Shown here piece after piece: positions 61,504-64,000 of a DNA stretch of 64,000 nucleotides. The DNA comes from Blastococcus sp. TML/M2B (GTDB lineage Bacteria; Actinomycetota; Actinomycetes; Mycobacteriales; Geodermatophilaceae). The stretch's first letter is position 1; the number at the start of each line of letters is the position of its first letter. The stretch lies in assembly GCF_016612865.1 (NCBI RefSeq), contig NZ_JAENZZ010000001.1, positions 1-64,000 of the forward strand. The letters are read 5' to 3'. Below the pieces are notes generated by a model. It searched no databases, was not told the origin of the DNA, and saw nothing but the letters and a program-made list of their open reading frames with translations. The position numbers and the translations under genes were made by a program.

Positions 61504-61537
61504 CGTCGGAGGGGCACGGCGCGCGAACGGAGGTGGC

Positions 61538-62020
61538 ATGGCCGAGGACGCCGCACGCAGGCACCAGGAGCTGGCACTGCTCCTTCGGCGGTTGAACGTT
61601 GAACTGGATGCAGTCGGGCAGCGATTCGCCCACGAGCAGGGGCTGAACCGGACCGACGTCCGCGCCCTGGTGGCGATCATGGATGCCGCCCGACGGGGCG
61701 AGGCGCTCACCGCGGGCCGGCTCGGCGAGGCCGTGGAGCTGCGCTCGGCGTCGGTGACCGCGCTGGTCGACCGGCTGGAGCGGGTCGGGCACGTGCGCCG
61801 CGCCAAGGACGACGCGGACCGCCGGCGGGTGGTGCTGCAGATGTCCGAGACCGCGATGGCCGCCGGGTCCGAGCACTTCGGCGGGCTGGCTCAGGACATG
61901 GCGGCCGCGATGGAGGGGTACGCGCCCGAGGAGCTCGCCGTCGTCCGCCGGTGGCTGGAGGACATGACCGCCGTCATCACCCGGCACGCCCGAGCCGAGG
62001 GCGAGCCGCCGCCGTCCTGA
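61538..62020 (+). CDS. MarR-family transcriptional regulator
   Basis: A 160-residue MarR protein. The winged helix is TDVRALVAIMDAARRGEALTAGRLGEAVELRSASVTALVDRLERVGHVRRAKDDADRRRVVLQ, with the conserved DxRRR wing. It probably represses itself and the divergent MMPL exporter through the inverted repeat at 61481-61503, released by a small hydrophobic ligand. Confidence 0.93.
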   Translation: MAEDAARRHQELALLLRRLNVELDAVGQRFAHEQGLNRTDVRALVAIMDAARRGEALTAGRLGEAVELRSASVTALVDRLERVGHVRRAKDDADRRRVVLQMSETAMAAGSEHFGGLAQDMAAAMEGYAPEELAVVRRWLEDMTAVITRHARAEGEPPPS

Positions 62021-62089
62021 CTGTGCACGTTCCGGGCCCACGGCCGCTGGATGACCCCGATGAACGCACACTCGCGCTCAGGATCGCGC

Positions 62090-62425
62090 CTACAGGTAGA
62101 GCCCGGTCGACTCCTCGATGCGCTCGGCGGCGACGGCGTGCACGTCGCGCTCGCGCAGGATGATCAGGTCCTCGCCGTGCACCTCGACCTCGTGCTGGTC
62201 CTCGGGGGAGAAGAGCACCTGGTCGCCGACCTTCACCTGGCGCACCGACGGGCCGACGCCCCTGGCCTCGCCCCACACCAGCCGCTTGGCCACCTGCGCC
62301 GTCGCGGGGATGAGGATGCCGCCGCTGGACCGCCGGTCGCCGTCCTCCTTGCGGAGCGCGACCAGGATGCGGTCGTGCAGCATCTTGATCGGCAGCTTGC
62401 CGGCAGCGGCGAAGTCGTCGGGCAC
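62090..62425 (-). CDS. GroES-like co-chaperonin family protein
   Basis: A 111-residue protein with the Cpn10 fold. LPIKMLHDRILVALRKEDGDRRSSGGILIPATAQVAKRLVWGEARGVGPSVRQVKVGDQVLFSPEDQHEVEVHGEDLIILRERDV matches GroES closely, including the SSGGILIP mobile loop. No groEL is adjacent, so this is a stand-alone paralogue. It is longer at both ends than canonical GroES (about 97 residues). GTG start at 62425. Confidence 0.88.
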   Translation of the reverse strand: MPDDFAAAGKLPIKMLHDRILVALRKEDGDRRSSGGILIPATAQVAKRLVWGEARGVGPSVRQVKVGDQVLFSPEDQHEVEVHGEDLIILRERDVHAVAAERIEESTGLYL

Positions 62426-62484
62426 GTCCCGGAACGCTACCCGGCGCTCGATCCCCGCCTTTTCGCGGAAAAGCCAGGGAGGCG

Positions 62485-64000
<1,516 letters not shown>

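Overview
The window is a very GC-rich actinobacterial chromosome segment. The lipoprotein, SARP, TipA, GuaB1 and EgtE proteins and the extreme GC3 codon use fit a Geodermatophilaceae-like genus (Blastococcus, Geodermatophilus, Modestobacter). That placement is inference, not a computed one. It opens with the tail of an rRNA operon, probably a contig edge: a 23S fragment that stops in the peptidyl-transferase centre and runs straight into a complete 5S gene and a strong terminator. About 66 protein genes follow, with no tRNA, CRISPR, prophage or transposase seen.

Layout. 0.6-3 kb: hairpin array and a YtrA-type GntR/ABC operon whose ATPase is broken. 3-7 kb: EgtE, anti-sigma/ECF sigma, class F sortase and a DUF4397 surface protein. 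7-10 kb: DUF309, photolyase and Fpg/Nei glycosylase, the last two diverging across a 41-bp tandem repeat. 10-14.5 kb: a tightly overlapping cassette (acyl-CoA dehydrogenase, PIG-L deacetylase, NodS-like methyltransferase, GT2) and an MBL hydrolase. 14.7-20 kb: MacB-like ABC exporter with a NarL-type two-component system. 20-28 kb: lipoprotein, Rieske oxygenase, LytS/LytR system and two SSS symporters. 28-39 kb: PH-domain pair, rhodanese, acyl-CoA ligase, P450, SEC-C protein, M20 peptidase, arginine deiminase, SDR. 39-48 kb: giant SARP regulator with a flavin oxidase, then an alkyl-DHAP-synthase-like flavoprotein opposite glpD. 48-53 kb: FUSC protein, TipA regulator with a textbook 19-bp-spacer promoter, and a GDT1 manganese exporter behind a yybP-ykoY riboswitch. 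53-59 kb: two diguanylate cyclases (one fused to a degenerate LarB-like domain) and pheA. 59-64 kb: MMPL/MarR, GroES-like protein, zincin, GuaB1.

Three things stand out. First, the intergenic spaces carry several families of palindromic repeats, nearly all at gene ends: GTTGATCATCG...CGATGATCAAC elements (five), composite GATCAGG/GCGTCCTCCCTCA elements (four), and CCGGTACCGG palindromes. Second, a TPR-GGDEF protein ends in a LarB-like domain lacking the LarB catalytic cysteine. Third, almost every frameshift lies 1-7 nt after a multiple of 500, even inside the 5S gene, and removing the extra base (two at one site) restores each frame. These look like windowed-consensus artefacts, so those genes should be read as intact.

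All functions are assigned from motifs and recalled family knowledge. No database search was run.
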